Source: Solirubrobacterales bacterium (lineage in GTDB: Bacteria > Actinomycetota > Thermoleophilia > Solirubrobacterales > Solirubrobacteraceae). From it: a DNA stretch of 36,503 nucleotides. The notes beneath the pieces are model-generated. The model saw nothing but the letters and a program-made list of their open reading frames with translations, did not search any database and had not been told where the DNA came from. The DNA lies in contig JAFASF010000134.1 of NCBI GenBank assembly GCA_019244745.1, forward strand, positions 1-36,503, given 5' to 3'. The translations under genes and the position numbers were made by a program. This document shows, piece by piece, positions 22,510-30,777 of this stretch (the first letter of the stretch is position 1; every line of letters starts with the position of its first letter).

Positions 22510-23750
22510 GATGCGCTCATGAACGACCCGCGCGCGGCCTCGGCGGCCCCGGGCCCTGCGACCGCCCCGGCGTCGTGGAGCGCGGAGATCTCCTGGGGGG
22601 AATATCCAGCCGCCCTGAGGACTTCATCGGTGTGCTGCCCGAGCGCCGGCCCCGGCGCGCGGGTGGGATCGCCGGGCGTGCGGCTCAGCTTGACCGGCAG
22701 CCCCAGCAGCCTGACCGGTCGCTCAGCCCCCGGCTGGTCGAGCTCCACCACCATCTCCCGAGAGGTCACGAGCTCCGACTCCAACGCCTCGTCCAGGTCA
22801 AGGACAGGTTCCAGGCAGCAGTCATGCTCGGAGGCGAACGCCCGCCACTCCTCGCGGGTCCGCGCGGCAAAGACCTCGCACACCGCCCGGTGGACGTCCG
22901 ACCCCGGTGGGTCGAACGCATGCTCCAGCAGGTCCTCGCGGCCGACGCCGACACAGAACGTCCTCCAGAACTTCGGCTCGAGCGCGCCGAGCGTCACGTA
23001 GCCGTCGGCGCATCGGTACGGCCGGTAGCACGTCAGACCGCCAGCCAGCGGCAGCTGTCCACGATGAGGCCACCCTCCGGTCGCCAGCGCGTCCGCCGCC
23101 ACGAACGCGAGCCACGCCATCGACCCGTGGAACATCGAGCAGTCCACAAGCTGGCCGGCGCCGGAGCGCTCCCGCTCTCGCAGCGCGATGAAGATGCCGA
23201 CCAGGGCGGTCAGTGCCCCGCCGCCGAGGTCCGCGATCTGTCCCGCGGACTGAACCGGAGGACCATCGCCCTCTCCGGTGAGGCCCAGGATCCCGTTGAG
23301 TCCGAGGTAGTTCATGTCGTGGCCGGAGCGATCCCGGCTTGGACCGTCCTGACCGTAGCCCGTGATCGCGCAGTACACGAGCCCCGGGTTCTCGAGGCGC
23401 AGGCGCTCGAAACCGACCCCGAGCCGGTCAAGGACGCCGGGACGGAAAGATTCGAGCAACACGTCGGCGTGTCGCGCCAGGCGGATCAGCACCTCCTTAC
23501 CGGCGTCGGTCTTCAGGTCCACCCGTATCGAGCGCTTGCCGCGATTGAGCGCCAGGAACAGGGCGCTGCGCGCGCTCGGATCGGCGCCTTCGTAGTACGG
23601 CGGCGACCAGCGGACGTAGTCGCCGAGGCCCGTGTCCTCGACCTTGATCACGTCGGCGCCGAAGTCGGCGAGCAGCAGCGAGCAGAACCCGCCCGGGAGG
23701 AGCCTCGTCAGGTCGAGGACCTTCAGGTCCGCCAGCGGTAGCTCACTCAT
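22506..23750 (-). CDS. CaiB/BaiF type III CoA-transferase or alpha-methylacyl-CoA racemase
   Basis: A 414-residue protein beginning LADLKVLDLTRLLPGGFCSLLLADFGADVIKVE, the family hallmark. The stretch TGYGQDGPSRDRSGHDMNYLGLNGIL has the GHDxNY motif conserved in alpha-methylacyl-CoA racemases. GGGALTALVGIFIALRERERSGAGQLVD also fits that branch. It could be a racemase for 2-methyl-branched acyl-CoAs or an intermolecular CoA-transferase; the aspartate serves in either case. Its start overlaps the BKACE stop and its stop overlaps the MerR start, so translation is coupled on both sides. The Ala-rich C-terminal tail is not family-specific. Confidence 0.9.
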   Translation of the reverse strand: MSELPLADLKVLDLTRLLPGGFCSLLLADFGADVIKVEDTGLGDYVRWSPPYYEGADPSARSALFLALNRGKRSIRVDLKTDAGKEVLIRLARHADVLLESFRPGVLDRLGVGFERLRLENPGLVYCAITGYGQDGPSRDRSGHDMNYLGLNGILGLTGEGDGPPVQSAGQIADLGGGALTALVGIFIALRERERSGAGQLVDCSMFHGSMAWLAFVAADALATGGWPHRGQLPLAGGLTCYRPYRCADGYVTLGALEPKFWRTFCVGVGREDLLEHAFDPPGSDVHRAVCEVFAARTREEWRAFASEHDCCLEPVLDLDEALESELVTSREMVVELDQPGAERPVRLLGLPVKLSRTPGDPTRAPGPALGQHTDEVLRAAGYSPQEISALHDAGAVAGPGAAEAARGSFMSAS

Positions 23751-24631
23751 GCCCTCACCGGCGTCGGGATGCCCAACAGCTCTCGGGCCTCGGCGACCGT
23801 CGCCGGCCGGCGTCCCACCTCCTCGGTCATCCGACGCGCCTTGGCGATCAGGTCTCCGTTGGAGCGCGCCATCGAGCCGTCAGGCAGATAGAAGTTGTCC
23901 TCGAGCCCGACCCGGATCGACCCCCCCAGGGTCAGCGCGGCGGCCACCAGCATCCACTGGTCGCGGCTGATCCCGATCACACCCCAGTGCTGGTTGCCGG
24001 CCGGCATGTTATCGGCCATCGCGGCGAGGTTGCGGGCCGTCGCGGGCACGCCCCCGACGACCCCCATCACGAAGTCCGCGTGCAGCGGCTCGTCGAGCAG
24101 TCCCATGTCGAGGAGCGGGGCAAGCGAGCCGACGTGGCCGAGGTCGAAGCACTCGTGCTCGGGCTTGATCGCAAGCCGGCGCATCGCCTCGAGCAGCTCG
24201 ATGATCTCCTCGAACGGGTTGGCGAACACGAACTTGAACACGAAGTCCTTGCGCTTGCTCGAGTACTTCGCGTAGTTCATCGAGCCCATGTTCAGCGCGG
24301 CAACCTCCGGGCGCCCGGCTTCCAGGTACGCGATGCGCTTGGCGACGGGCACACCGATCGTCCCGGTCGAGAAGTTGATGATCGCCGCATCCCCGACCTC
24401 GCCGACGATCGCCTCGCGGATCGCCACAAAGTCTTCGACCTCGTACGAGGGCGTGCCATCCGGCCTGCGTGCGTGGATGTGGATGTGGACGCCGCCCTCG
24501 TCGACGATCCGGCGGGCCTCGGCGGCGTACTCCTCGGGCGCGTAGGGGATCGCGGGGCACTGATCGCGATTGGCGATCGCGCCCGAGATCGCGCACGTGA
24601 TCACAACGGGGCGGCCCAGGTCGACGCTCAT
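23747..24631 (-). CDS. Beta-keto acid cleavage enzyme (BKACE, DUF849; KCE-like)
   Basis: A 294-residue TIM-barrel enzyme. Characterised members cleave a beta-keto acid with acetyl-CoA to give acetoacetate and a new acyl-CoA. The zinc ligands are visible: HIHIHARRPDG (the HxH pair) and the glutamate in SIRVGLEDNFYL. FSTGTIGVPV, NMGSMNYAKY and ECFDLGHVGSL line the expected active site. The first substrate-recognition positions cannot be read by eye, so the beta-keto acid is unknown. It lies between a carboxylase subunit and a CoA-transferase with ATGA overlaps on both sides. Its stepwise partners therefore probably include the acyl-CoA enzymes here. Confidence 0.92.
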   Translation of the reverse strand: MSVDLGRPVVITCAISGAIANRDQCPAIPYAPEEYAAEARRIVDEGGVHIHIHARRPDGTPSYEVEDFVAIREAIVGEVGDAAIINFSTGTIGVPVAKRIAYLEAGRPEVAALNMGSMNYAKYSSKRKDFVFKFVFANPFEEIIELLEAMRRLAIKPEHECFDLGHVGSLAPLLDMGLLDEPLHADFVMGVVGGVPATARNLAAMADNMPAGNQHWGVIGISRDQWMLVAAALTLGGSIRVGLEDNFYLPDGSMARSNGDLIAKARRMTEEVGRRPATVAEARELLGIPTPVRA

Positions 24632-26202
24632 ACCGGGGCGACGCCGTTGCGCTTCCAGGGCCGCGGCACTCGCTTGCCGGCGGCCATCTCGAGCGCCCGG
24701 CAGATCGTGGGCCGCGTTTCGCGGGGATCGATCACGTCGTCGATCATGTCGTTGCCCGCCGCGATGTACACGTCGATGATCTTGCGAAAGTCCGCAATCA
24801 GCTCCGCCCGCTTCGCGGCCGGGTCATCGGCGGCCTCGACCTGCTTGCGGAAGATGATCTCCACTGCGCCCTCGGGACCCATCACGCTGATCTCCGCCGA
24901 AGGCCAGGCGACGATCAGGTCCGGCTCGTAGGCGCGGCCGCACATCACGTAGTAGCCGGCGCCGTACGCCTTTCGCAGGACGACCGTGATCTTCGGAACG
25001 GTCGCGTTCGCGGTGGCGTAGAGCATCTTCGCCCCGTGGCGGATGATCCCGGCCTCTTCGACCTTGGTCCCCACCATGAAGCCGGGCACGTCCATCAGGT
25101 AGACGAGCGGGATCCCGTAGGCGTTGCACAAGTTGATGAACCGCGCCGCCTTGTCGGCCGAGTCGTTGTCGAGGATCCCGCCCAGCTGCTTGGGCTGGTT
25201 GGCAACGATGCCGGCGGGCCGGCCGCCGAACCGGGCCAGACACGTGATGATCGTCTTGGCGAACTGCGGCTTGAGGTCGAAGTACTCCCCGTCGTCGACG
25301 ATCCGGCGAACGACCTCGTACATGTCATACGGCTTGCGGTTGGAATCGGGAAGCACGTCGAGCAGCTCCTCGTCGCCGCGGTCGATCGAGTCGGTGCACG
25401 GCACCACCGGAGGCGGCTCCTCGCAATGCGAAGGGAAGTAGCCGAGATACCGCTTGATGGCCTCGATGCACTCCGGATCGTTCGCGACCTCGAGGTCGCC
25501 GACGCCGGACTTGCGGCAGTGCACGCGCGAGCCGCCAAGCTCCTCCTGGGTCACCTCCTCCCCGACGGCCGCGCGGACCAGGTGGGGGCCCGCGAGCGCC
25601 ATCGAACCACGACCGCGAACCATCGGCACGAAGTCGGCCAGCCCGGGGATGTACGCGGTCCCGGCGGCGCACGGACCCATCAGCGCGGCGACCTGGGGGA
25701 TCACGCCCGAGTTGATCACCTCCTCGCGGAACAGGTGCCCGGAGCCGGCGAACAGCGACCCCACCGCCTCCTGGATCCGGGCGCCGGCCGAGTCGAGCAG
25801 CCAGATCATCGGGATCCGCTTCGTCAGCGCCAGCTCCCGCAGCCGCGTGACCTTGAGCTCGCCGGTCATCCCCATGGATCCAGCCATCACCGTGAAGTCG
25901 TAGGCGGCGACGGCGACGAGCCGCCCGTCGATCTTGCCGTAGCCCGTGATCACTCCGTCCGCCGGCGCCTCGCGACCCTCCATCGCGCGCTGCGAGAAGT
26001 GCGGTCGGCCGTGGATGCCGAGCTCCACGAACGTGCCGGCGTCGATCAGCAGATCCAGGCGCTCGCGCGCGGTCAGCTTCTCGGCGGCGTGTTGGGTGGC
26101 GATCTTCTCTGGGCCGCCACCACGCTTGATCTGCTCGCGCCGAGCGCGGAGGTCTTCCGCGAGCGGTCTCAGCAGGCTGGGAGCGGTGGCGTCGGTGGTC
26201 AT
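24628..26202 (-). CDS. Acyl-CoA carboxylase, carboxyltransferase (beta) subunit
   Basis: A 524-residue CT subunit transferring carboxylate from carboxybiotin to an acyl-CoA. The start MTTDATAPS overlaps the enoyl-CoA hydratase stop (ATGA). N-terminal half: EKLTARERLDLLIDAGTF, LLDSAGARIQE and GPCAAGTAYIPGLADF (oxyanion region). C-terminal half: GGRPAGIVANQPKQLGGILD, FMVGTKVEEAG and AYGAGYYVMCGRAYEPD. The middle segment EELGGSRVHCRKSGV resembles 3-methylcrotonyl-type more than propionyl-type CT, but that is a weak cue. The biotin carboxylase subunit is not in the window; a stand-alone biotin carrier is 8 kb away. Could equally be propionyl- or geranyl-type. Confidence 0.93.
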   Translation of the reverse strand: MTTDATAPSLLRPLAEDLRARREQIKRGGGPEKIATQHAAEKLTARERLDLLIDAGTFVELGIHGRPHFSQRAMEGREAPADGVITGYGKIDGRLVAVAAYDFTVMAGSMGMTGELKVTRLRELALTKRIPMIWLLDSAGARIQEAVGSLFAGSGHLFREEVINSGVIPQVAALMGPCAAGTAYIPGLADFVPMVRGRGSMALAGPHLVRAAVGEEVTQEELGGSRVHCRKSGVGDLEVANDPECIEAIKRYLGYFPSHCEEPPPVVPCTDSIDRGDEELLDVLPDSNRKPYDMYEVVRRIVDDGEYFDLKPQFAKTIITCLARFGGRPAGIVANQPKQLGGILDNDSADKAARFINLCNAYGIPLVYLMDVPGFMVGTKVEEAGIIRHGAKMLYATANATVPKITVVLRKAYGAGYYVMCGRAYEPDLIVAWPSAEISVMGPEGAVEIIFRKQVEAADDPAAKRAELIADFRKIIDVYIAAGNDMIDDVIDPRETRPTICRALEMAAGKRVPRPWKRNGVAPV

Positions 26203-26984
26203 CGACCCTTCCACTCGGGCTCGCGCTTGTCGAAGAACGCCCTGACTCCCTCCGCGAGGTCCTCGGTCGAGAACGCGATCGTTAGCTGCGATCGCAGGAA
26301 CTCGATCGCATCGGCGAACGCCATGTCCTGCTGGCGGAACATCGCGTCCTTGCCCAGCCGCATCATGACCGGCGAGGTGCGGGCGAGCTTCTCCGCCCAC
26401 TCGCGGACCGTGTTCTCGAACTCGCCGGCGGGCACGACCCGGTTGACGATCCCGATCCGATGGGCTTCCTCGGCCGAGATCTGCTCACCGAGCAGGAGCA
26501 GCTCGTTGGTCGCCTTGCGCGGAACGTTTCTATAGATCAGCGCCATGATCATGAACGGGAACACGCCCACGCCGATCTCTGGGGTCCCGAAGCGGGCGCC
26601 CTCCCGGGCGATGATCAGATCGCAGGCCAGCGCGATCCCGAGCGCGCCCGCGAGCACGTGCCCGTTGGCCGCGCAGATGGAAGGCTTGCCGAGCTCACCC
26701 AACAGGCGGAACACGCGCGGGAAGCGCTCGGTGGCGAAATGCTTGTGCACGAGCGGCACGTCCGCGCCAAAGCCCGCGAGGTTGGCGCCAGCGGAGAACA
26801 CGCGCTCGTGGGTGGAGGTCAGCACCACGCAACGCACCTGCGGGGCCTCGCGCGCGGTCTCGAGCACATCGATCAGCTCTCCGAGCAGTTCGTCCGAGAG
26901 CGCGTTGCGCGTCTCGGGTTGGTCGAGGGCGATCGTGGCGACGCCGCTCTCGGACACTTCGTAGCGCAACGTGGCATAGGGCAT
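26199..26984 (-). CDS. Enoyl-CoA hydratase/isomerase family protein
   Basis: A 261-residue crotonase-fold protein. The oxyanion-hole segments are FSAGANLAGFG and ANGHVLAGALGIALACD. One catalytic glutamate is in FGTPEIGVGVFP, and a second is probable in TNELLLLGEQISAEEA. Both glutamates suggest a true hydratase rather than an isomerase. ATG 26984 is preferred over the TTG just before it: AGAGGA lies at suitable distance. It is the first gene of the eleven-gene operon and divergent from the acyl-CoA dehydrogenase gene. In a liu-type pathway the matching step would be methylglutaconyl-CoA hydration (inference). Confidence 0.92.
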   Translation of the reverse strand: MPYATLRYEVSESGVATIALDQPETRNALSDELLGELIDVLETAREAPQVRCVVLTSTHERVFSAGANLAGFGADVPLVHKHFATERFPRVFRLLGELGKPSICAANGHVLAGALGIALACDLIIAREGARFGTPEIGVGVFPFMIMALIYRNVPRKATNELLLLGEQISAEEAHRIGIVNRVVPAGEFENTVREWAEKLARTSPVMMRLGKDAMFRQQDMAFADAIEFLRSQLTIAFSTEDLAEGVRAFFDKREPEWKGR

Positions 26985-27012
26985 CAACGGGATCCTCTCA
27001 CAAGAAGTAGTA

Positions 27013-27028
27013 AGTAGGAAGTCCTACT
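27013..27028. promoter_or_regulatory. Palindromic operator in the shared divergent promoter
   Basis: AGTAGGA-AG-TCCTACT is a perfect 16-nt inverted repeat, extending imperfectly outwards (GTAGTAAGTAGGA against TCCTACTGTTTAC, 10 of 13). It lies between the ECH start (26984) and the acyl-CoA dehydrogenase start (27067). On the plus strand it directly precedes a candidate -35 TTTACT (27030-27035), 17 nt from TACGGT (27053-27058). One bound repressor could thus silence both units. The MerR and TetR proteins encoded downstream are the candidates. The area is unusually AT-rich for this window. Confidence 0.65.
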
Positions 27029-27066
27029 GTTTACTTTCTGCTCGGCTACCGGTACGGTCCTCTGCC

Positions 27067-28251
27067 ATGACAACCGTCGATGTCCTCAAACCTGACTTCG
27101 CCGCCCAGCGCAAGCATTTCATCTTCACCGACGAGCACGAGCAGCTGCGCGAGTCGATCCGCCGTTTCGTGATCAACGAGCTCCAACCGCACGCCGAGGA
27201 GTGGGAGGAGACCACCTTCCCCGACTGGGTCTTCGAGCGGATGGGCGAGCTCGGCTTCCTGGGCCTCGACAAGCCCGAGCAGTACGGCGGTCAGGGCGGG
27301 GACTACTACACCGCGCTGGTGCTCGCCGAGGAGCTCGTGCACGCGCACTGCGGCGGCCTGGGCATGGGGATCGCGGTTCAGACCGATATGGCGATGCCGC
27401 CGATCCTCAAGTTCGGCACCGAGGAGCAGAAGCGCGAGTGGCTCGTGCCGGCGATCCAGGGCAAGAAGATCCTCTGCCTGGGAATCAGCGAGCCCGACGC
27501 GGGCTCAGATGTCGCTGGAATCAAGACCCGCGCGCGCAGGGACGGCGACGAGTACGTGATCGACGGCTCCAAGACGTTCATCACCAATGGCCACCGCGCC
27601 CACGGCATCGTGCTGGTCACCAAGACCGACCACGAGGCGGGGTACGACGGGTTCACGCTGTTCTTGGTACCCATGGACCTACCGGGCGTGATCCGAGAGA
27701 AGCGCCTCGAGAAGCTCGGCATGCACGCCTCCGACACCGCTCTCTTGGCCTTCCAGGACGTGCGCGTTCCCGCCTCCGCCGTGCTCGGTCAAATCGGCAA
27801 GGGCTTCTACCACATCATGTGGGAGCTCCAGGGCGAGCGCCTGATCGGCGCGGCGGGATCAGTGGCCGGCGCCCAGCACGTGTTCGATCGCACGCTTCAG
27901 TACGCCAAGGAGCGAACCGCGTTTGGCCGCGCGATCGGTCACTTCCAGGTCACTCGGCACAAGTTCGCCGAGATGGCGACCAAGATCGAGACCGCGCGTC
28001 AGATGGTCTACACCACGGCCTGGCGCTTTCAGCATGGCGAGTACCCCGTCCGCGAGATCACGATGGCCAAGCTCCACGCGGCCCGCATCGCGGTCGAGGT
28101 GGCGGACGAGTGCATCCAGATCCACGGCGGGAACGGCTATATGAAGGAGTACGGGATCGAGCGCTCGTGGCGCGATCTGCGGCTGAACCGCATCGGCGCC
28201 GGCACGGACGAGATCATGCTCGATGTGATCGGGCGCTCGTACGGTCTGTAG
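27067..28251 (+). CDS. Acyl-CoA dehydrogenase, isovaleryl/long-chain-type active site
   Basis: A 394-residue FAD enzyme introducing the alpha-beta double bond in an acyl-CoA. Family motifs are LCLGISEPDAGSDVAGIKT, IDGSKTFITNGHRA and AFGRAIGHFQVTRHKFAEM. QIHGGNGYMKEYGIER is also present. The medium/short-chain catalytic glutamate in YEGT is replaced: the sequence is RIGAGTDE. Isovaleryl- and long-chain dehydrogenases use a glutamate on another helix, and E257 in LQGERLIGA fits that position. ETF, not visible here, would be the acceptor. No ribosome site; TACGGT 8 nt upstream suggests a leaderless message. It shares the 27013-27028 operator region with the eleven-gene operon. Confidence 0.94.
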   Translation: MTTVDVLKPDFAAQRKHFIFTDEHEQLRESIRRFVINELQPHAEEWEETTFPDWVFERMGELGFLGLDKPEQYGGQGGDYYTALVLAEELVHAHCGGLGMGIAVQTDMAMPPILKFGTEEQKREWLVPAIQGKKILCLGISEPDAGSDVAGIKTRARRDGDEYVIDGSKTFITNGHRAHGIVLVTKTDHEAGYDGFTLFLVPMDLPGVIREKRLEKLGMHASDTALLAFQDVRVPASAVLGQIGKGFYHIMWELQGERLIGAAGSVAGAQHVFDRTLQYAKERTAFGRAIGHFQVTRHKFAEMATKIETARQMVYTTAWRFQHGEYPVREITMAKLHAARIAVEVADECIQIHGGNGYMKEYGIERSWRDLRLNRIGAGTDEIMLDVIGRSYGL

Positions 28252-28281
28252 AGGATCGGGACGGGTGTGACATTTCTCCAT

Positions 28282-28310
28282 TTGAGAAGCGTCGCCCTGT
28301 GAGATAGTTA
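28282..28310 (+). promoter_or_regulatory. Promoter of the papain-like gene
   Basis: TTGAGA (28282-28287) and TAGTTA (28305-28310) are separated by exactly 17 nt, a good housekeeping-sigma spacing. A leader of about 30 nt with GAGAAGGAGA follows before the ATG at 28345. It lies within the 93-nt gap after the acyl-CoA dehydrogenase gene. Confidence 0.55.
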
Positions 28311-28344
28311 GCCGATTCTAAGGGGCAACGAGAAGGAGAGCCGG

Positions 28345-29181
28345 ATGGCACTCGCAGAAGACAAACGCACGGCGCCGACGTCGCGCAAGACCAGCCGCTA
28401 CGGCTGGCTACCGGACCTTCCGGATCCAAGGGACCGGATATTCAACCTCGAGGAGGCGATCTCGCGGGCCGATCAGGTGCCGCCGAAGGTCGATCTGAGC
28501 CCGAACATGCCGCCGATCTACAACCAGGGGCACCTGGGGTCGTGCACGGGCAACGGGATCGCTCGCGCGCTCGAGTACGAGCAGACTCGGCAAAGCGAGC
28601 CCGCGGTGACGCCCTCGCGTTTGTTCATCTACTACAACGAGCGCGTCATCGAGGGCACGGTCAACCAGGACTCGGGCGGGCAGATCCGGGACGGAATCAA
28701 GGTGGTGGCAACGCTGGGCGCGCCGCCCGAGGCGGAGTGGCCCTACTCGGACGCGAATCCGGGCCCGTTTGAGCAGAAGCCCCCGCCCAACGTCTACCAG
28801 GACGCGACCAAGCACGAGGCGCTGGTGTACAAGCGCGTGCTGCTCGGCGGCGCCGGCGCCCCGCTGCGCACCGCGCTCGCGGCCGGCTACCCCGTGGTGT
28901 TCGGCTTCAGCGTGCCGATGTCGTTCGAGGACGGCTCCTGGGACCCGACCAAGGAGCCGCTGCCGGTTCCCGGGCCAGGCGAGCAATTCATCGGCGGCCA
29001 CTGCGTGGTCATGAGCGGCTATGACTTCACTCGCACCCGGTTCAGCGACCCGGCCTTTCAAATCGAGAACTCGTGGGGCGAGGGCTGGGGAATGGGCGGC
29101 CGCTTCTGGATGGACGCGCACTGGTTCGACCCGAACGCGGGGCTGGTGTCGGACCTCTGGGTGATCACGAAGGTCACGTAG
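28345..29181 (+). CDS. Papain-family (C1) cysteine peptidase homologue, no signal or propeptide
   Basis: A 278-residue papain-fold protein. The catalytic set can be placed: Q61 and C67 (YNQGHLGSCTGNGIA), H219 (IGGHCVVMSGYD) and N242 (FQIENSWGEGWG). The N-terminus, YGWLPDLPDPRD, is a short lead-in seen in bacterial C1 proteins, not a cathepsin-type inhibitory propeptide. There is no secretion signal, so it should be cytoplasmic. Substrates are unknown; protein turnover, transpeptidation and peptide processing are all possible. It has its own promoter and a strong ribosome site (GAAGGAGA). It is flanked by unrelated genes, so context gives no clue. A 107-nt gap follows in which I see no gene. 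Confidence 0.88.
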   Translation: MALAEDKRTAPTSRKTSRYGWLPDLPDPRDRIFNLEEAISRADQVPPKVDLSPNMPPIYNQGHLGSCTGNGIARALEYEQTRQSEPAVTPSRLFIYYNERVIEGTVNQDSGGQIRDGIKVVATLGAPPEAEWPYSDANPGPFEQKPPPNVYQDATKHEALVYKRVLLGGAGAPLRTALAAGYPVVFGFSVPMSFEDGSWDPTKEPLPVPGPGEQFIGGHCVVMSGYDFTRTRFSDPAFQIENSWGEGWGMGGRFWMDAHWFDPNAGLVSDLWVITKVT

Positions 29182-29288
29182 TCGTTCGGCGGCCCAGACC
29201 CGCCCTTCACACATAAGCACGCGGAGCTCCGGGCCGCCGTCCGGCGGGTCGTGAAGAGCGCACTTCGCGCGGGTATCACAATGTCGCC

Positions 29289-29837
29289 GTGGACTCGATG
29301 CGCGGAAAGCTCCTGATCGCCGGACCCGGGCTCCTGGACCCGAACTTCTGGCGCACGGTGGTGCTCGTGATCGAGCACACCGAGGATGGAGCGCTCGGCG
29401 TGGTGCTCAACCGGCCGTCCGAGACGACGGTCGGCGAGGCCGTCCCGCAGCTTGAGGAGCTCGTCGACCTGGGCGATCAGCTGTTCATCGGCGGGCCGGT
29501 GCAGCCGTCCTCGGTGATAGTGCTCGCGCAGTTCGAGGATCCGGACGATGCGGCGCTGATCGCGTTCGAGGATGTGGGGGTGCTCGGCGCCGGCTCCTCG
29601 CCGGAAGACGGTCCGGTCTCCGGAGTACGCACCGGCCGCGCGTTTGTGGGTCACTCGGGCTGGGGGCCGGGACAGCTCGACGGGGAGCTCGAGCGCGGCG
29701 ACTGGATCCTGGAGAGCGCCCGGCTTCCCGATGCTTTCACCGCCGAGCCGGTGGCGCTGTGGTCCGAGGTCCTGACGCGCAAGGGCGGGAACTACGCGTT
29801 GATCGCGCGCATGCCGCCCGATCCGTCGGTTAACTGA
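29289..29837 (+). CDS. YqgE/AlgH family protein (DUF179)
   Basis: A 182-residue protein with the family start GKLLIAGPGLLDPNFWRTVVLVIEHTEDGALGVVLNRP, plus LFIGGPVQPSSVIVL and a C-terminal AFVGHSGWGPGQLDGELERGDW. The biochemical role of the family is unclear; AlgH was linked to alginate regulation in Pseudomonas. The start is GTG 29289 or the ATG three codons later, which begins closer to the conserved region. No ribosome site is evident. The CDF transporter gene begins 4 nt after its stop, so the two form a unit. Confidence 0.9.
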   Translation: MDSMRGKLLIAGPGLLDPNFWRTVVLVIEHTEDGALGVVLNRPSETTVGEAVPQLEELVDLGDQLFIGGPVQPSSVIVLAQFEDPDDAALIAFEDVGVLGAGSSPEDGPVSGVRTGRAFVGHSGWGPGQLDGELERGDWILESARLPDAFTAEPVALWSEVLTRKGGNYALIARMPPDPSVN

Positions 29838-29841
29838 GCGC

Positions 29842-30768
29842 ATGGCGCACGACCACGTCCACGCGACGCGAGCCGCCGATGGCCGCGCGCTGACCTTCGC
29901 GCTGGTCCTGATCCTCGCCTTCATGGTCGCGGAGGTCGTGGCCGGCGTCCTGGCGTCGTCGCTGGCGTTGCTGTCGGACTCGGCCCACATGCTCACCGAC
30001 GCCGCGGCGCTCGGCCTCTCGCTGGCCGCGGCCCACTTGGCCGCGCGCCCGGCGCGGGGGGCGATGACCTACGGCCTCGGTCGGGCAGAGATCCTGAGCG
30101 CCCAGGCCAACGGCGTGACGCTGCTGATCCTCGCGCTGCTGATCGTCTTCGAAGCGATCAGGAGGCTCGTGTCGCCACCGGAGGTGCACGGCACGCTCGT
30201 GCTCGTGGTCGCGCTGGTGGGGATCGTCGTGAACCTGTTCGCGGCCCGGATCCTCGCGGGCCGACCGGGCGAGACCCGCACCCTCAACGTCGAGGGATCC
30301 TACCGGCACATCCTCACCGACCTGTACGGATTCATCGCCACCGCGCTGGCGGCGGTCGTGATCATGGCCACCGGCTTCGATCGCGCGGACGCGATCGCCT
30401 CGCTGCTCGTCGCCGCGCTGATGTTGCACGCCGCTTACGGGCTGCTGATGGCATCGGGCCGGGTGTTCATGGAAGCTGCGCCAGCCGGGCTGGACCCCGA
30501 GCAGATCGGCCGCCTGCTCGCCGCCTACCCGGGGGTGGTCGAGGTCCACGACCTCCACGTGTGGGAGGTGACCTCGGGATTTCCGGCGCTCTCCGCCCAC
30601 GTCGTGGTGCGCGCCGGCAGCGACTGCCACGAGCTTCGCCGGGCGCTCCAGCGGCTGCTCGAGGACCGCTTCGACCTGCACCACACCACGCTCCAGGTCG
30701 ACCACGAGGCGGCGTCGCAACCGCCGCTGCAGATCGAGGTCGCGGGCCAGCCCGAGGACCGGAGGTAG
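29842..30768 (+). CDS. Cation diffusion facilitator, CzcD/ZitB-type metal exporter
   Basis: A 308-residue CDF transporter with six predicted spans and a cytosolic C-terminal domain. Metal-site residues: D46, H49 and D53 in LLSDSAHMLTDAAAL (second span), H156 and D160 in YRHILTDLYGF (fifth span). The HxxxD form in the first site indicates zinc (also Co/Cd) rather than Mn or Fe specificity. The C-terminal domain contains VVEVHDLHVWEVTSGFPALSAHVVV. The N-terminal His-rich segment is short (HDHVH). It exports metal in exchange for protons at the inner membrane. The gene is coupled to the AlgH gene, and its stop codon TAG is part of a TAGACT box ahead of the next unit. Confidence 0.93.
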   Translation: MAHDHVHATRAADGRALTFALVLILAFMVAEVVAGVLASSLALLSDSAHMLTDAAALGLSLAAAHLAARPARGAMTYGLGRAEILSAQANGVTLLILALLIVFEAIRRLVSPPEVHGTLVLVVALVGIVVNLFAARILAGRPGETRTLNVEGSYRHILTDLYGFIATALAAVVIMATGFDRADAIASLLVAALMLHAAYGLLMASGRVFMEAAPAGLDPEQIGRLLAAYPGVVEVHDLHVWEVTSGFPALSAHVVVRAGSDCHELRRALQRLLEDRFDLHHTTLQVDHEAASQPPLQIEVAGQPEDRR

Positions 30769-30777
30769 ACTGGCGCG

